A stretch of 14,104 nt of DNA from JBCBWG01 sp964579305. GTDB taxonomy: Bacteria > Pseudomonadota > Alphaproteobacteria > Rhizobiales > Hyphomicrobiaceae. Position 1 is the stretch's first letter, and every line of letters begins with the position of its first letter. The translations under genes and the position numbers were made by a program. The stretch covers positions 1-14,104 of the forward strand of contig CAZOGY010000096.1 in the NCBI GenBank assembly GCA_964579305.1. The letters are read 5' to 3'. Positions 1-6,821 of the stretch are shown piece by piece. The notes beneath the pieces were generated by a model, which was not told the DNA's origin, ran no database searches, and worked only from the letters and a program-made list of their open reading frames with translations.

Positions 1-85
1 TGTCTTTGATGAACTGCCAAATGATGCGGGTCATCTCGTCGCCGTCGAGTTCGACAACGGTGCCTTCGACTTTGATTTTCGACAT
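1..85 (-). CDS. icd: NADP-dependent isocitrate dehydrogenase, N-terminal 28 residues (partial)
   Basis: Only the first 28 codons are in the window; the gene continues past the left edge. The peptide begins MSKIKVEGTVVELDGDEMTR and continues IIWQFIKD, the characteristic N-terminus of the dimeric, eukaryote-like NADP isocitrate dehydrogenase common in alphaproteobacteria. The enzyme oxidatively decarboxylates isocitrate to 2-oxoglutarate in the TCA cycle and supplies NADPH. The start is supported by a strong Shine-Dalgarno (GGAGGTGAA, minus strand, 99-91) six to seven bases before the ATG. It is transcribed divergently from the TrmJ-like gene. The identity rests on a short but very distinctive stretch; nothing can be said of the catalytic part. 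Confidence 0.9.
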   Translation of the reverse strand, partial: MSKIKVEGTVVELDGDEMTRIIWQFIKD

Positions 86-314
86 GCGGTTTCACCTCCA
101 GGCGCGGTCATCGAGCCAGCCGCCGGACCTCCCGCGCGTGAGGGACCGGCATTTTGCGGCGCATCTCAGTGGGATATCGCGCTGCGGCATGGCGGCCCAT
201 TGGCGGAAGGGATGAGGTTGATCGCCCGCAAGCCCGACCCAGGCACCGCCACGGCCTTGCGCCGGCAATCTGGACGGCTTTGACCGCGCGGCTGGTCCAA
301 GGCAAAACGTTGAA
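86..314. promoter_or_regulatory. Divergent intergenic region between icd and the TrmJ-like gene
   Basis: These 229 bases must hold the promoter of icd on the minus strand and probably that of the methyltransferase on the plus strand. Next to icd is its Shine-Dalgarno. A possible plus-strand promoter is TTGACC (280-285), a 17-base spacer, and a poor -10 hexamer CAAAAC (303-308). If real, it would put the transcription start almost on the ATG at 315, giving a nearly leaderless mRNA, consistent with the lack of a clear Shine-Dalgarno there. The -10 matches consensus weakly, so this is only a suggestion. No RNA gene or obvious operator was seen. Confidence 0.3.
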
Positions 315-1625
315 ATGCCAGACACGCCAGAGACATCCAAACCCGCACAAACGCTCGGCCAGCGCGAGCCCGATAAGACCGCGCATGCCGTGATGGGCAG
401 TGACGGCGCGCCGCTGATCGGAACGCGCATCGTGGGCGAGGTGGTGCATGCCGCGCACGAGCACGGCGTGGACGCTGTCCGTTCAAACGCCGGTGTCAGC
501 GACGGTCTGAGCGATGCGGCGCTGGAAAACGCGTTCGTATACTGCGCGGAACGGCGCTGCGAGGCCGACGACGTCACCTGCCAGGGTTGCCGGCGCCATG
601 TCGAAAAGCGTGGACTTGCAAGTCTCGACGACGTTTGCCGGGATTTTGAGAGGGTGGCAGCTGCTCGCACCGGTCTCACGGTGACCGGCGGCCCCGGCCA
701 AGGTGTGCTGGATGTGGACAGCCTGGATCAGTTGGCGCGGACCTGGAGCGGCGAGGAGTACTGGTTCTGGGCCCGCCGCGTTTTGCGTAAATTGCGCTAT
801 GGCGTGCGCCAGACGGAAGATCTGCTGGATGAACCGTTCGCGCAAACCGATGCACCAAGTGTGCTCCTCATGGCGCCGCAGATCGCCGAAAACATCGGCA
901 TGGTCGCGCGCGCCATGGCCAACTTCGGGCTCGATGATTTGCGCGTGATAAGCCCGCGCGACGGCTGGCCAAGCGAAAAGGCACGCGCGGTCGCATCCGG
1001 TGCGGCGGCAATTGTCGATGGCGCTGCGCTACACGAGGGGCTGCAGCCAGCGATCGCGGACCTGAACTACGTGGTCGCAACGACCGCGCGACAACGCGAT
1101 CTGCGCAAACCCGTTTTGACACCCGAACAGGCTGCAGCCGAAATCCGCCGGCGCACGGCCCAGGGCCAACGGTGCGGGATCTTGTTTGGCCGTGAGCGCA
1201 ACGGGCTGGAGAGCGACGAAGTGGCCGACTGCCACGCCATCGTGATGATTCCGGTCAATCGCAAATTTGCCTCTCTCAACCTCGCCCAGTCCGTGCTGTT
1301 GTTGGGTTATGCGTGGTTGCGCAGCGGCGAGGGCGCTACGCTCGGCCGCATGACGGATCGCGAGCGGCGGCTTCATGAAGGGGTGAACCTGGGTCATGAT
1401 GTCCCCGTCAAACACGAGGATCTGTTACGGTTCTTCGCGCACATCGAGGAGGAACTGGACGCACGCGGCTTCTTCAATCCGCCGGAACGCAAGCACGTGA
1501 CCGTGCGCAACTTGCGCTCGATGTTCCTGCGGGCAGATTTGACCGCGCAAGAGGTGCGCACACTACGTGGCATTGTCGTCACGCTGACACGGCGCCCGCG
1601 CAAAGGCACTCAATCCGATCATTAA
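315..1625 (+). CDS. TrmJ-type tRNA 2'-O-methyltransferase with extra Cys-rich (DUF433-like) N-terminal region
   Basis: The C-terminal part, from about residue 180, is a SPOUT-class (SpoU/TrmH superfamily) tRNA methyltransferase closest to TrmJ, which 2'-O-methylates the ribose at position 32 of tRNA using S-adenosylmethionine. All three SPOUT motifs are visible: NIGMVARAMANFG, then GILFGRERNGL, then IPVNRKFASLNLAQSVLLL, which form the knotted cofactor site. The typical alphaproteobacterial helical tail follows (LLRFFAHIEEELDARGFF, VRNLRSMFLRADLTAQEVRT). TrmJ usually begins just before the first motif, so roughly 180 residues are extra. Residues 31-95 (GAPLIGTRI ... LSDAALENAFVYCAERR) resemble a DUF433 domain and carry Cys77, 82, 89 and 92 (C-x4-C-x6-C-x2-C), possibly a metal site. 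Residues 130-175 (WSGEEYWFWARRVLRKLRYG) are not recognised. The frame is open throughout and no in-frame ATG lies just before the catalytic domain (Met186 is inside it); GTG at 654 or 705 are alternatives. The enzyme call is secure; the start and the DUF433 likeness are less so. Confidence 0.82.
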   Translation: MPDTPETSKPAQTLGQREPDKTAHAVMGSDGAPLIGTRIVGEVVHAAHEHGVDAVRSNAGVSDGLSDAALENAFVYCAERRCEADDVTCQGCRRHVEKRGLASLDDVCRDFERVAAARTGLTVTGGPGQGVLDVDSLDQLARTWSGEEYWFWARRVLRKLRYGVRQTEDLLDEPFAQTDAPSVLLMAPQIAENIGMVARAMANFGLDDLRVISPRDGWPSEKARAVASGAAAIVDGAALHEGLQPAIADLNYVVATTARQRDLRKPVLTPEQAAAEIRRRTAQGQRCGILFGRERNGLESDEVADCHAIVMIPVNRKFASLNLAQSVLLLGYAWLRSGEGATLGRMTDRERRLHEGVNLGHDVPVKHEDLLRFFAHIEEELDARGFFNPPERKHVTVRNLRSMFLRADLTAQEVRTLRGIVVTLTRRPRKGTQSDH

Positions 1626-1690
1626 GTGCCATCTTGTAGCCCATTTTGGGCAGCTACCACCCGGCGGACAGCGCGGGCGGGTCCGACCAG

Positions 1691-1718
1691 GATCCGGTGC
1701 GGATCGCCGATGGCGATC
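1691..1718 (+). promoter_or_regulatory. Two overlapping, mutually exclusive hairpins ahead of the exported-protein gene
   Basis: Two perfect short inverted repeats share bases. GATCCG-gtg-CGGATC spans 1691-1705 and GATCGCC-gat-GGCGATC spans 1702-1718. Because 1702-1705 would be used by both stems, only one can form in an RNA. They lie 65-90 bases before the start of the next gene, in a probable 5' leader or at the end of the methyltransferase transcript. There is no following T-tract, so neither is a standard intrinsic terminator. In GC-rich DNA such stems also arise by chance. Confidence 0.25.
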
Positions 1719-1783
1719 GGGCCGCAACAAAGGCCGGTGGGCGCCCAGGGACTGGGCACTTTCATAACAAGGGGCAATGAAGC

Positions 1784-2398
1784 ATGTCTGGGATCACAGC
1801 GGCACGCGGCCGGTTTGATGGGCATCTGGCAATGGCAACGCGCAAAGGGGCGCAGCTTGCGATTGCCTTGGCACTGGTGTGCGGCGCTGTAGCGCCTGCG
1901 GTCGCCCAGCAGGGCCTCAGCGACCGGGCCGTGAAGGCGTTCATGAATTACGCGTGGCAGCTGACCCCGCAGAAGTTCACGAAGCCCGACGGCAAAACGG
2001 TCATCATCGATCGCAGTAAGCGCAACGAAGTCGAAGTGCCGCCAGCCAAGGCAGCCGAGATCATTCTGGCCGGCCGCCGTTCGGCGCATGCACAGATCTG
2101 CGGTCTGAAGGACGAACAAATCGCCAACTACCAGTCGATGATGAACCGTGAGAACGCTTCGAAGAAGTGGTCGGAGCAGCAGATGGTCTACATCAGCCAG
2201 CTTCACCTCACCACGATCATGCTTTTGACCGGCAAGGTCGAAGTCGTCGAGCGCCAGGATGGCAAAGTCGTCGTCGTTGACGAGAAAAAGGCGCCGGTCA
2301 AAACCTGTACCGACGAAGAGCGCACCCAGGTCAAGCGTCAGATCATCGAGTATTTGAAGACCGACCCGGAATTGAAAAACGCCAAGAAGCAAGGCTGA
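1784..2398 (+). CDS. Small exported protein of unknown function
   Basis: I do not recognise this 204-residue protein. It begins with a long, basic N-region (MSGITAARGRFDGHLAMATRK) followed by the hydrophobic stretch AQLAIALALVCGAVAPAVA and a good signal-peptidase I site (AVA, then QQG, after about residue 41), so it is probably periplasmic. The mature part is hydrophilic and probably mostly helical, with two cysteines (in QICGLK and KTCTDEE) that could form a disulphide. A central basic/beta-like stretch (GKVEVVERQDGKVVVVDEKK) precedes a lysine-rich C-terminus. The start at 1784 has AGGGG nine bases upstream; ATG at 1832 (MATRKGAQ) would give a more compact signal peptide and is a real alternative. 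A terminator about 110 bases downstream separates it from rpsD. Confidence 0.75.
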   Translation: MSGITAARGRFDGHLAMATRKGAQLAIALALVCGAVAPAVAQQGLSDRAVKAFMNYAWQLTPQKFTKPDGKTVIIDRSKRNEVEVPPAKAAEIILAGRRSAHAQICGLKDEQIANYQSMMNRENASKKWSEQQMVYISQLHLTTIMLLTGKVEVVERQDGKVVVVDEKKAPVKTCTDEERTQVKRQIIEYLKTDPELKNAKKQG

Positions 2399-2508
2399 CA
2401 CGCCGGTGCCTGACAGTTCGGCGGCAATGTCTGCGGTGATCAGGTGCATCGCGAGCCGCCGATGAGACATTGACGACACGCCCCGTTTTGCATATGAACC
2501 GGGGTCTG

Positions 2509-2532
2509 GCGGGCCACAAAGGCCCGCTTTTT
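2509..2532 (+). terminator. Rho-independent terminator upstream of rpsD
   Basis: A perfect 7-bp GC stem GCGGGCC (2509-2515) / GGCCCGC (2521-2527) with a five-base loop ACAAA is followed by TTTTT (2528-2532). This is a standard intrinsic terminator on the plus strand. It probably ends the transcript of the exported-protein gene that stops at 2398 and isolates rpsD, which must then have its own promoter between 2533 and 2685. Confidence 0.85.
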
Positions 2533-2685
2533 CGTTGCAACATTGCACCCGCGGTGCCGGCTTATCACACAAGTCCGGTGCCTGTCGGCTTTGGCTGTGC
2601 AAGCCGCAACGTGCTCATCGCACGTGCGCGAATGCCGGCCTCGGCAGAGGAGGGGGCTCTCCGTGATCCAAGCTGGAGTGCTGGA
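2533..2685 (+). promoter_or_regulatory. rpsD leader and promoter region
   Basis: These 153 bases between the upstream terminator and rpsD must contain the rpsD promoter, but no convincing -35/-10 pair stands out. A perfect hairpin ACGTGC (2609-2614), loop TCATC, GCACGT (2620-2625) lies about 60 bases before the start. The Shine-Dalgarno GGAG at 2675-2678 sits seven bases before the rpsD ATG and fixes that start. Whether the hairpin contributes to feedback by S4 protein cannot be told from sequence alone. Confidence 0.35.
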
Positions 2686-3303
2686 ATGACAAAGCGCATT
2701 CGCGCCAAACACAAGATCGATCGCCGCCTTGGCGAGAACATTTGGGGCCGACCCAAGAGCCCGCTGAACCGCCGCTCTTCGCGGCCTGGCCAGCACGGCG
2801 AACGCCGCGGCAGCAAGCTGTCCGACTTCGGCCAGCAACTTCGCGCCAAACAGAAGCTGAAGGGCTACTACGGCAATATCTCCGAAAAGCACTTCCGCAG
2901 ACTGTATTCCGAAGCCGCGCGGCTGAAAGGCTCCACGTCGGAGCACTTGATCGGCCTTCTCGAGCGCCGTCTGGACGCCGTCGTCTATCGGGCCAAGTTC
3001 GTGCCGACAGTGTTTGCCGCCCGCCAATTCGTAAGCCACGGCCACGTCCTGGTGAACGGCAAGAAGGTCGATATCCCAAGCTTCCGCGTGCGTATCGGCG
3101 ACGTCGTTGAAGTGCGCCAGAAATCGCGCGAGATGGCGTTGGTGATGGAGGCCGTCAAAAGCGGCGAGCGTGACGTTCCCGATTACCTGGACGTGGACCA
3201 CACCAAGTTCACGGCGACCTACGTGCGCGTCCCCGTGCTTGGCGATGTGCCGTATCCAGTCCAGATGGAACCTAATCTCGTGGTCGAGTTCTATTCGCGC
3301 TGA
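2686..3303 (+). CDS. rpsD: 30S ribosomal protein S4
   Basis: This 205-residue protein is S4, a primary 16S rRNA-binding protein that nucleates assembly of the 30S body and helps form the mRNA entry channel. It begins MTKRIRAKHKIDRRLGENIW and has the alphaproteobacterial hallmark GRPKSPLNRRSSRPGQHG, without the zinc-binding cysteines of some other S4 proteins. KLSDFGQQLRAKQKLKGYYG follows, then the S4 RNA-binding domain around residues 95-155 (ERRLDAVVYRAKFVPTVFAA, VNGKKVDIPSFRVRIGD) and the usual end LVVEFYSR. The reading frame is open back to 2470, but the Shine-Dalgarno GGAG seven bases before 2686 and the conserved N-terminus fix the start. It is flanked by a terminator on each side, so it is a single-gene transcription unit. 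Confidence 0.98.
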   Translation: MTKRIRAKHKIDRRLGENIWGRPKSPLNRRSSRPGQHGERRGSKLSDFGQQLRAKQKLKGYYGNISEKHFRRLYSEAARLKGSTSEHLIGLLERRLDAVVYRAKFVPTVFAARQFVSHGHVLVNGKKVDIPSFRVRIGDVVEVRQKSREMALVMEAVKSGERDVPDYLDVDHTKFTATYVRVPVLGDVPYPVQMEPNLVVEFYSR

Positions 3304-3349
3304 TTCGGCGCAACCACTCCGATCGCCGGCCTCTGTGCCGGTCCTTTCA

Positions 3350-3385
3350 AGCGGGCGCGCCATATTTGGTGCGCCCGCTTTTCTT
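3350..3385 (+). terminator. Strong rho-independent terminator after rpsD
   Basis: A 12-bp stem AGCGGGCGCGCC (3350-3361) / GGTGCGCCCGCT (3368-3379), containing one G-T pair, with loop ATATTT, is followed by a T-rich tail (TTTCTT). A second small stem, CCGGC/GCCGG, lies just upstream at about 3326-3341. This ends the rpsD transcript. Its position also shows that the upstream in-frame start at 3366 of the next gene cannot be the real one. Confidence 0.92.
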
Positions 3386-3416
3386 ATTGTGGCGTGGCAG
3401 CGATGGGGAGGTTGTC

Positions 3417-4307
3417 ATGGACGCTACGCCTTTCGACCGCGCGGCGGCCGCATTGCTTCGGCCCGGTGCGCCGCTTGACGAGGTGATTCGCGTCTATGGC
3501 ACGCGGTGGCGCCCGCCCTATCCACATCGTGAGGGCCGCGTCCTGACCGCGGATATGTCCGATGGCGTGGTCGTGCAGATCACACAGGACGCCAAGCTTG
3601 GCGCGATCCGGTTCAACTGGCGCTTTACGGGCGGTCATGAGGTGCTGGGCGTTCGCGCGTCAGCAAACGAGGACGAACTGCGGCGCGCATTCCCTCAGCT
3701 CACGTTCAAGCGCAGCTCAATCAGCCCGTTCAGCTTTGAAAGTTTCGATCTGGCAGACGGCCTGCGTGTCGATATCGAACTCGGCACCACGTTTGATGGT
3801 GCGCAATATCTGCGTAAGATCGGGCTTTCGAATCCGTCGGCGGTCTACCCCGAAAAGTGTCCGGTCGCTTATGCCGCGCCAACGGGCCCACCCGGCGCAC
3901 CGTTCGCTGATGTGAACTTCAAGCTGATCGTTCTGTCGAAACTGATCGACATGGGCGAAATCGATCTGGGCGATCCACAAGACTTCTTTTCACACGTCCT
4001 CGGCCGGCCATTCGACGTTTTTGAGGAAGGCGATGCCTTTGTCGACGAAGCCTATGCGTATCTGGCCCGCTATCCACTGAGCGCTGAGCTTTTGGCCAAG
4101 GTAACTTCTCTGGAATGCGATGCGGGCGCCCAAATCTATGAGTTTGTCCATCATTACTGGGACGGGGAAAGCGACGCGTTCGATGTGCGCAGCGTGGACG
4201 GATTTGAGGCGTTGGTGAACCTCAAATCAATCCGCATCATTTCGTTGGTTCATTTGTCCGAAGCCGATTGTGCGCGCCTTGTAGCGTCAGGCATCTATGT
4301 CCGCTGA
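3417..4307 (+). CDS. Two-domain cytosolic protein of unknown function, resembling DUF6892 proteins
   Basis: The 296-residue product has no signal peptide or membrane segment and is acidic. Residues 1-150 form an N-terminal domain that ends in a beta-rich stretch (GRVLTADMSDGVVVQITQD, IRFNWRFTGGHEVLGV). The C-terminal part, about 160-296, begins FADVNFKLIVLSKLIDMG and contains FDVFEEGDAFVDEAYAYLA, IYEFVHHYWDGESDAFDV and LKSIRIISLVHLS. From memory this pattern matches the poorly characterised DUF6892 domain, which also occurs with a DUF7738-type N-terminal domain; I cannot confirm it here. The start at 3417 has a strong Shine-Dalgarno GGGGAGG five bases upstream. It lies directly after the rpsD terminator and so needs its own promoter or read-through. 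Function unknown; an immunity or accessory role is only a guess. Confidence 0.8.
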   Translation: MDATPFDRAAAALLRPGAPLDEVIRVYGTRWRPPYPHREGRVLTADMSDGVVVQITQDAKLGAIRFNWRFTGGHEVLGVRASANEDELRRAFPQLTFKRSSISPFSFESFDLADGLRVDIELGTTFDGAQYLRKIGLSNPSAVYPEKCPVAYAAPTGPPGAPFADVNFKLIVLSKLIDMGEIDLGDPQDFFSHVLGRPFDVFEEGDAFVDEAYAYLARYPLSAELLAKVTSLECDAGAQIYEFVHHYWDGESDAFDVRSVDGFEALVNLKSIRIISLVHLSEADCARLVASGIYVR

Positions 4308-4724
4308 TCCCGCGCGGCTCGACGCGTCCAACGATCTGCAACAGCCCCAGACATCGCGGTGGCGCCGACCCGACTTTCTGCATTGATGCCCAATGACCGA
4401 AGCCGCTTGACGGTCGGGTGCGCCAGCCGTGGACTTGGCGCTGTTTCAAAATTCAGGTGTGTTGTGGCCTGAGATTTGCTCAGCTTGATCGTGGAGCAGT
4501 GGTGCGCCCGCGCATGACCATGGGCCAGTCACCAGCGTTGCGCCACGTGCTTTGCCCGGTCGCACTTTGCACAAGCCCTTTGCGCGACTTTGGCGTAAAA
4601 CGCAGCGCCCGCGGGTGTCGGAGCCGCATCGCAGTGCGCCGCCCGTTACGAGTTGAACTCCTCCATCGCGCGCATACGAACCCGGCCGGCGCAACCGTCG
4701 GCAAGAGCAACAAAGCCAGATGCC
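4308..4724. other. Non-coding stretch before the MscS-like gene
   Basis: These 417 bases hold no gene I can support. Open frames on both strands lack recognisable protein character. No tRNA, terminator or clear repeat was found. The region should contain the promoter for the membrane protein that starts at 4725. TTGCAC near 4566 could be a -35 element, but no convincing -10 lies at the proper distance. A TTG at 4653 opens the downstream frame earlier but has no Shine-Dalgarno and would bury the signal peptide. Confidence 0.4.
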
Positions 4725-6785
4725 ATGCGTTCTGTGACCGCCCAACTCCTTATCGCAGTCCTTTTGACCATGTGCGTGGCCGTTTGCTGGGCTCAGCCTG
4801 CCATGGCGCAGAGCGCTTCTGAGGATGCCGAGAACGGCGCAAGCGATCGATCCCGCCCGTTCCGTCTGCCGTTTCGCCGGTCCGACGACGGCAGTCGCTC
4901 ACTTTTCCAACGCGGCGATCAAGCCGACTTGCCGCCGGAGCCGCGCCGTTCAGAGACCGAGCAGGCGATCATCACCCTGAACGAGGTCCTGGCGGCGAAA
5001 ACGCAAGCCGAGAGCGACGCCCGCCGCTTGGCGCGTGAGCTGCGCAGGGCCGGTGACGACGCCACCAAGGCAGAGCTGGAGCAAAAACGACAAGAAGCGC
5101 TGAAGCGAATCAAGGACTTGGAATCGCAGGTTGCCGCCCTGACCGCCGGCGTTTCCGATCGGGAGTTCGCAGCGAGCGGAGCCGAGACGTTCAACCTGAA
5201 CAAGGAAGTTGAAAACCTGCTGCGCCCGTTTGTCTCAATGCTGAAATCCGCAACCGAGACCGCGCGTCAAATCGAAACGTTGCGGTCCACCATTGCATCG
5301 TCCGAGCGGCGGATTGGCGTTGCCGAGAGCGCACTGGCGCGTCTTGACCGCATCCTGGCCGACCCGGCCGCTGAGGGGCGCGAAGCGGCACAAGTCCGAC
5401 AAGTGTTGGCTGAGCAAAAAGAGGCATGGGACAAGCGGCTGACCGAATTGCGGACATTGCGCGATACCTCGCTGCAGCAATTGCAGGTCAAGCTCACAGC
5501 CCAATCCAACGCACAAGACGGCTTCGGCGGTTTCGTGGCCCGCTTTATCCAAACCAGAGGCTTTAACCTGCTGATTGGACTTGCGGTGTTTTTCGGCGTG
5601 TTCGGCCTGATGCGGATTATCGCGCGGGTCGCCGCGTTTATTCAGCGCCGCCGGGGAATTCCCCGTACGTTCGCGACCCGGCTTATCACGCTTGTCTTTC
5701 AGGCGTTCTCGTTGGTTGCCGCCACGCTCGCCATGCTTTCGGTGTTCAATCTCCTGAGCGATTGGCTGCTGCTTGGCTTCTCCGCGATCATTGTCGTCGC
5801 GTTGGCCTGGCTTGGCTTGAAAATGATCCCGCAGATCGTCGAGCAGGTGACGCTGTTGTTAAATCTCGGTGCGGTCCAAGAGGGCGAGCGCGTGATGATC
5901 AATGGCGTGCCCTGGCGCGTGGAAAAGCTCGACTATTATACCGACCTGGTCAATCCCGCGCTGGACGGCGGCACATTCACCGTCCCCGTACGCGAACTGT
6001 CTGGCTTGCATTCGCGCCCCCCGGCTCAAAACGAGGCGTGGTTTCCGACCTTGACCGGTGACTGGATTCAGCTTGCCGACGGTCGCCTGGCCCAAGTCCG
6101 CACGCAAACGCCAGAACTTGTGCAGATCATTGAACTTGGCGGCGCGCAGGTGACCGTGGCCACGTCCGCCTTCATCGAGCAGGCGCCGCGCAACCTCAGT
6201 CACGGTTTCCGCGTCGAAGTGCCGTTTGGTGTCGACTATCGCCATCAGGCCATCGCAACCGACGAAATCCCGCGCATTCTCCGGCAGTCCGTCAGCGATG
6301 GCCTCCTGACATTTATAGGGGAGAACGCCATGCGGGGCGTCGCGGTGGAGGTTTTGCGTGCTGGCGAATCATCGATCGACTACGAGGTCGAGGCCGATTT
6401 CACCGGCGACGTGGCCGCGCGGTATGAGGAGATTGAGCGTGAAATGGCGCGCTTGTTGATTGCAGCGTGCAATCGCCATGGGTGGGTGATCCCGTTCCCG
6501 CAGCTTGTGATGCACCGCGGCCTGCCCAACGGCGCGGGTGGAGCTGCTGCGGTGCCAAACGGTCGGCGCCTTGCCCAACAGAACGATACGCAGACAGGCC
6601 TGCCAACTGACGCGCCTGCGTGGCATGCGGGCGCCGCGATGGCCAACCCGATGGCCAACCTCAGCGATGGGTCTTCGCAGGCCAATGGCGGCACGCACAC
6701 GCATCAGGGCCTGACGCCGCGGCCGGGTATCGCCGGCCGTATCGTGGAATTGCCGCGCCCGTCCCGCCCGCGCCAACTTTCGTGA
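4725..6785 (+). CDS. Large MscS-like membrane protein with signal peptide and coiled coils
   Basis: The 686-residue product starts with a signal peptide (MRSVTAQLLIAVLLTMCVAV, cleavage likely after AMA at residue 28). A charged periplasmic region follows with long heptad-like helices (about 75-130 and 165-260, for example ETEQAIITLNEVLAAKTQAE). Three hydrophobic segments lie near 280-302, 320-342 and 347-368. The region right after the third (LLLNLGAVQEGERVMINGVP, then WRVEKLDYYTDLV and TFTVPVRELS) matches the beta domain of MscS small-conductance mechanosensitive channels, which gate on membrane tension to release solutes. About 100 residues of low-complexity Ala/Gly/Pro-rich tail end it. 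The usual Gly/Ala-patterned pore helix of MscS is not evident, so channel activity is uncertain. ATG 4725 is chosen because it places the signal peptide at the N-terminus, although its Shine-Dalgarno is weak. It converges with the PqiA-like gene, 36 bases apart. Confidence 0.72.
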   Translation: MRSVTAQLLIAVLLTMCVAVCWAQPAMAQSASEDAENGASDRSRPFRLPFRRSDDGSRSLFQRGDQADLPPEPRRSETEQAIITLNEVLAAKTQAESDARRLARELRRAGDDATKAELEQKRQEALKRIKDLESQVAALTAGVSDREFAASGAETFNLNKEVENLLRPFVSMLKSATETARQIETLRSTIASSERRIGVAESALARLDRILADPAAEGREAAQVRQVLAEQKEAWDKRLTELRTLRDTSLQQLQVKLTAQSNAQDGFGGFVARFIQTRGFNLLIGLAVFFGVFGLMRIIARVAAFIQRRRGIPRTFATRLITLVFQAFSLVAATLAMLSVFNLLSDWLLLGFSAIIVVALAWLGLKMIPQIVEQVTLLLNLGAVQEGERVMINGVPWRVEKLDYYTDLVNPALDGGTFTVPVRELSGLHSRPPAQNEAWFPTLTGDWIQLADGRLAQVRTQTPELVQIIELGGAQVTVATSAFIEQAPRNLSHGFRVEVPFGVDYRHQAIATDEIPRILRQSVSDGLLTFIGENAMRGVAVEVLRAGESSIDYEVEADFTGDVAARYEEIEREMARLLIAACNRHGWVIPFPQLVMHRGLPNGAGGAAAVPNGRRLAQQNDTQTGLPTDAPAWHAGAAMANPMANLSDGSSQANGGTHTHQGLTPRPGIAGRIVELPRPSRPRQLS

Positions 6786-6821
6786 TTGGCCGGCGCCAGC
6801 AACGACACTGAGACGACGCGA

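Noticed and set aside
1630..1655. Stem GTAGC ... GCTAC after the TrmJ-like gene as a terminator
   Set aside because: It has an imperfect interior and no T-tract.
2470..2685. In-frame upstream extension of rpsD
   Set aside because: It crosses the terminator at 2509-2532 and is not S4-like; the Shine-Dalgarno and conserved MTKR start are at 2686.
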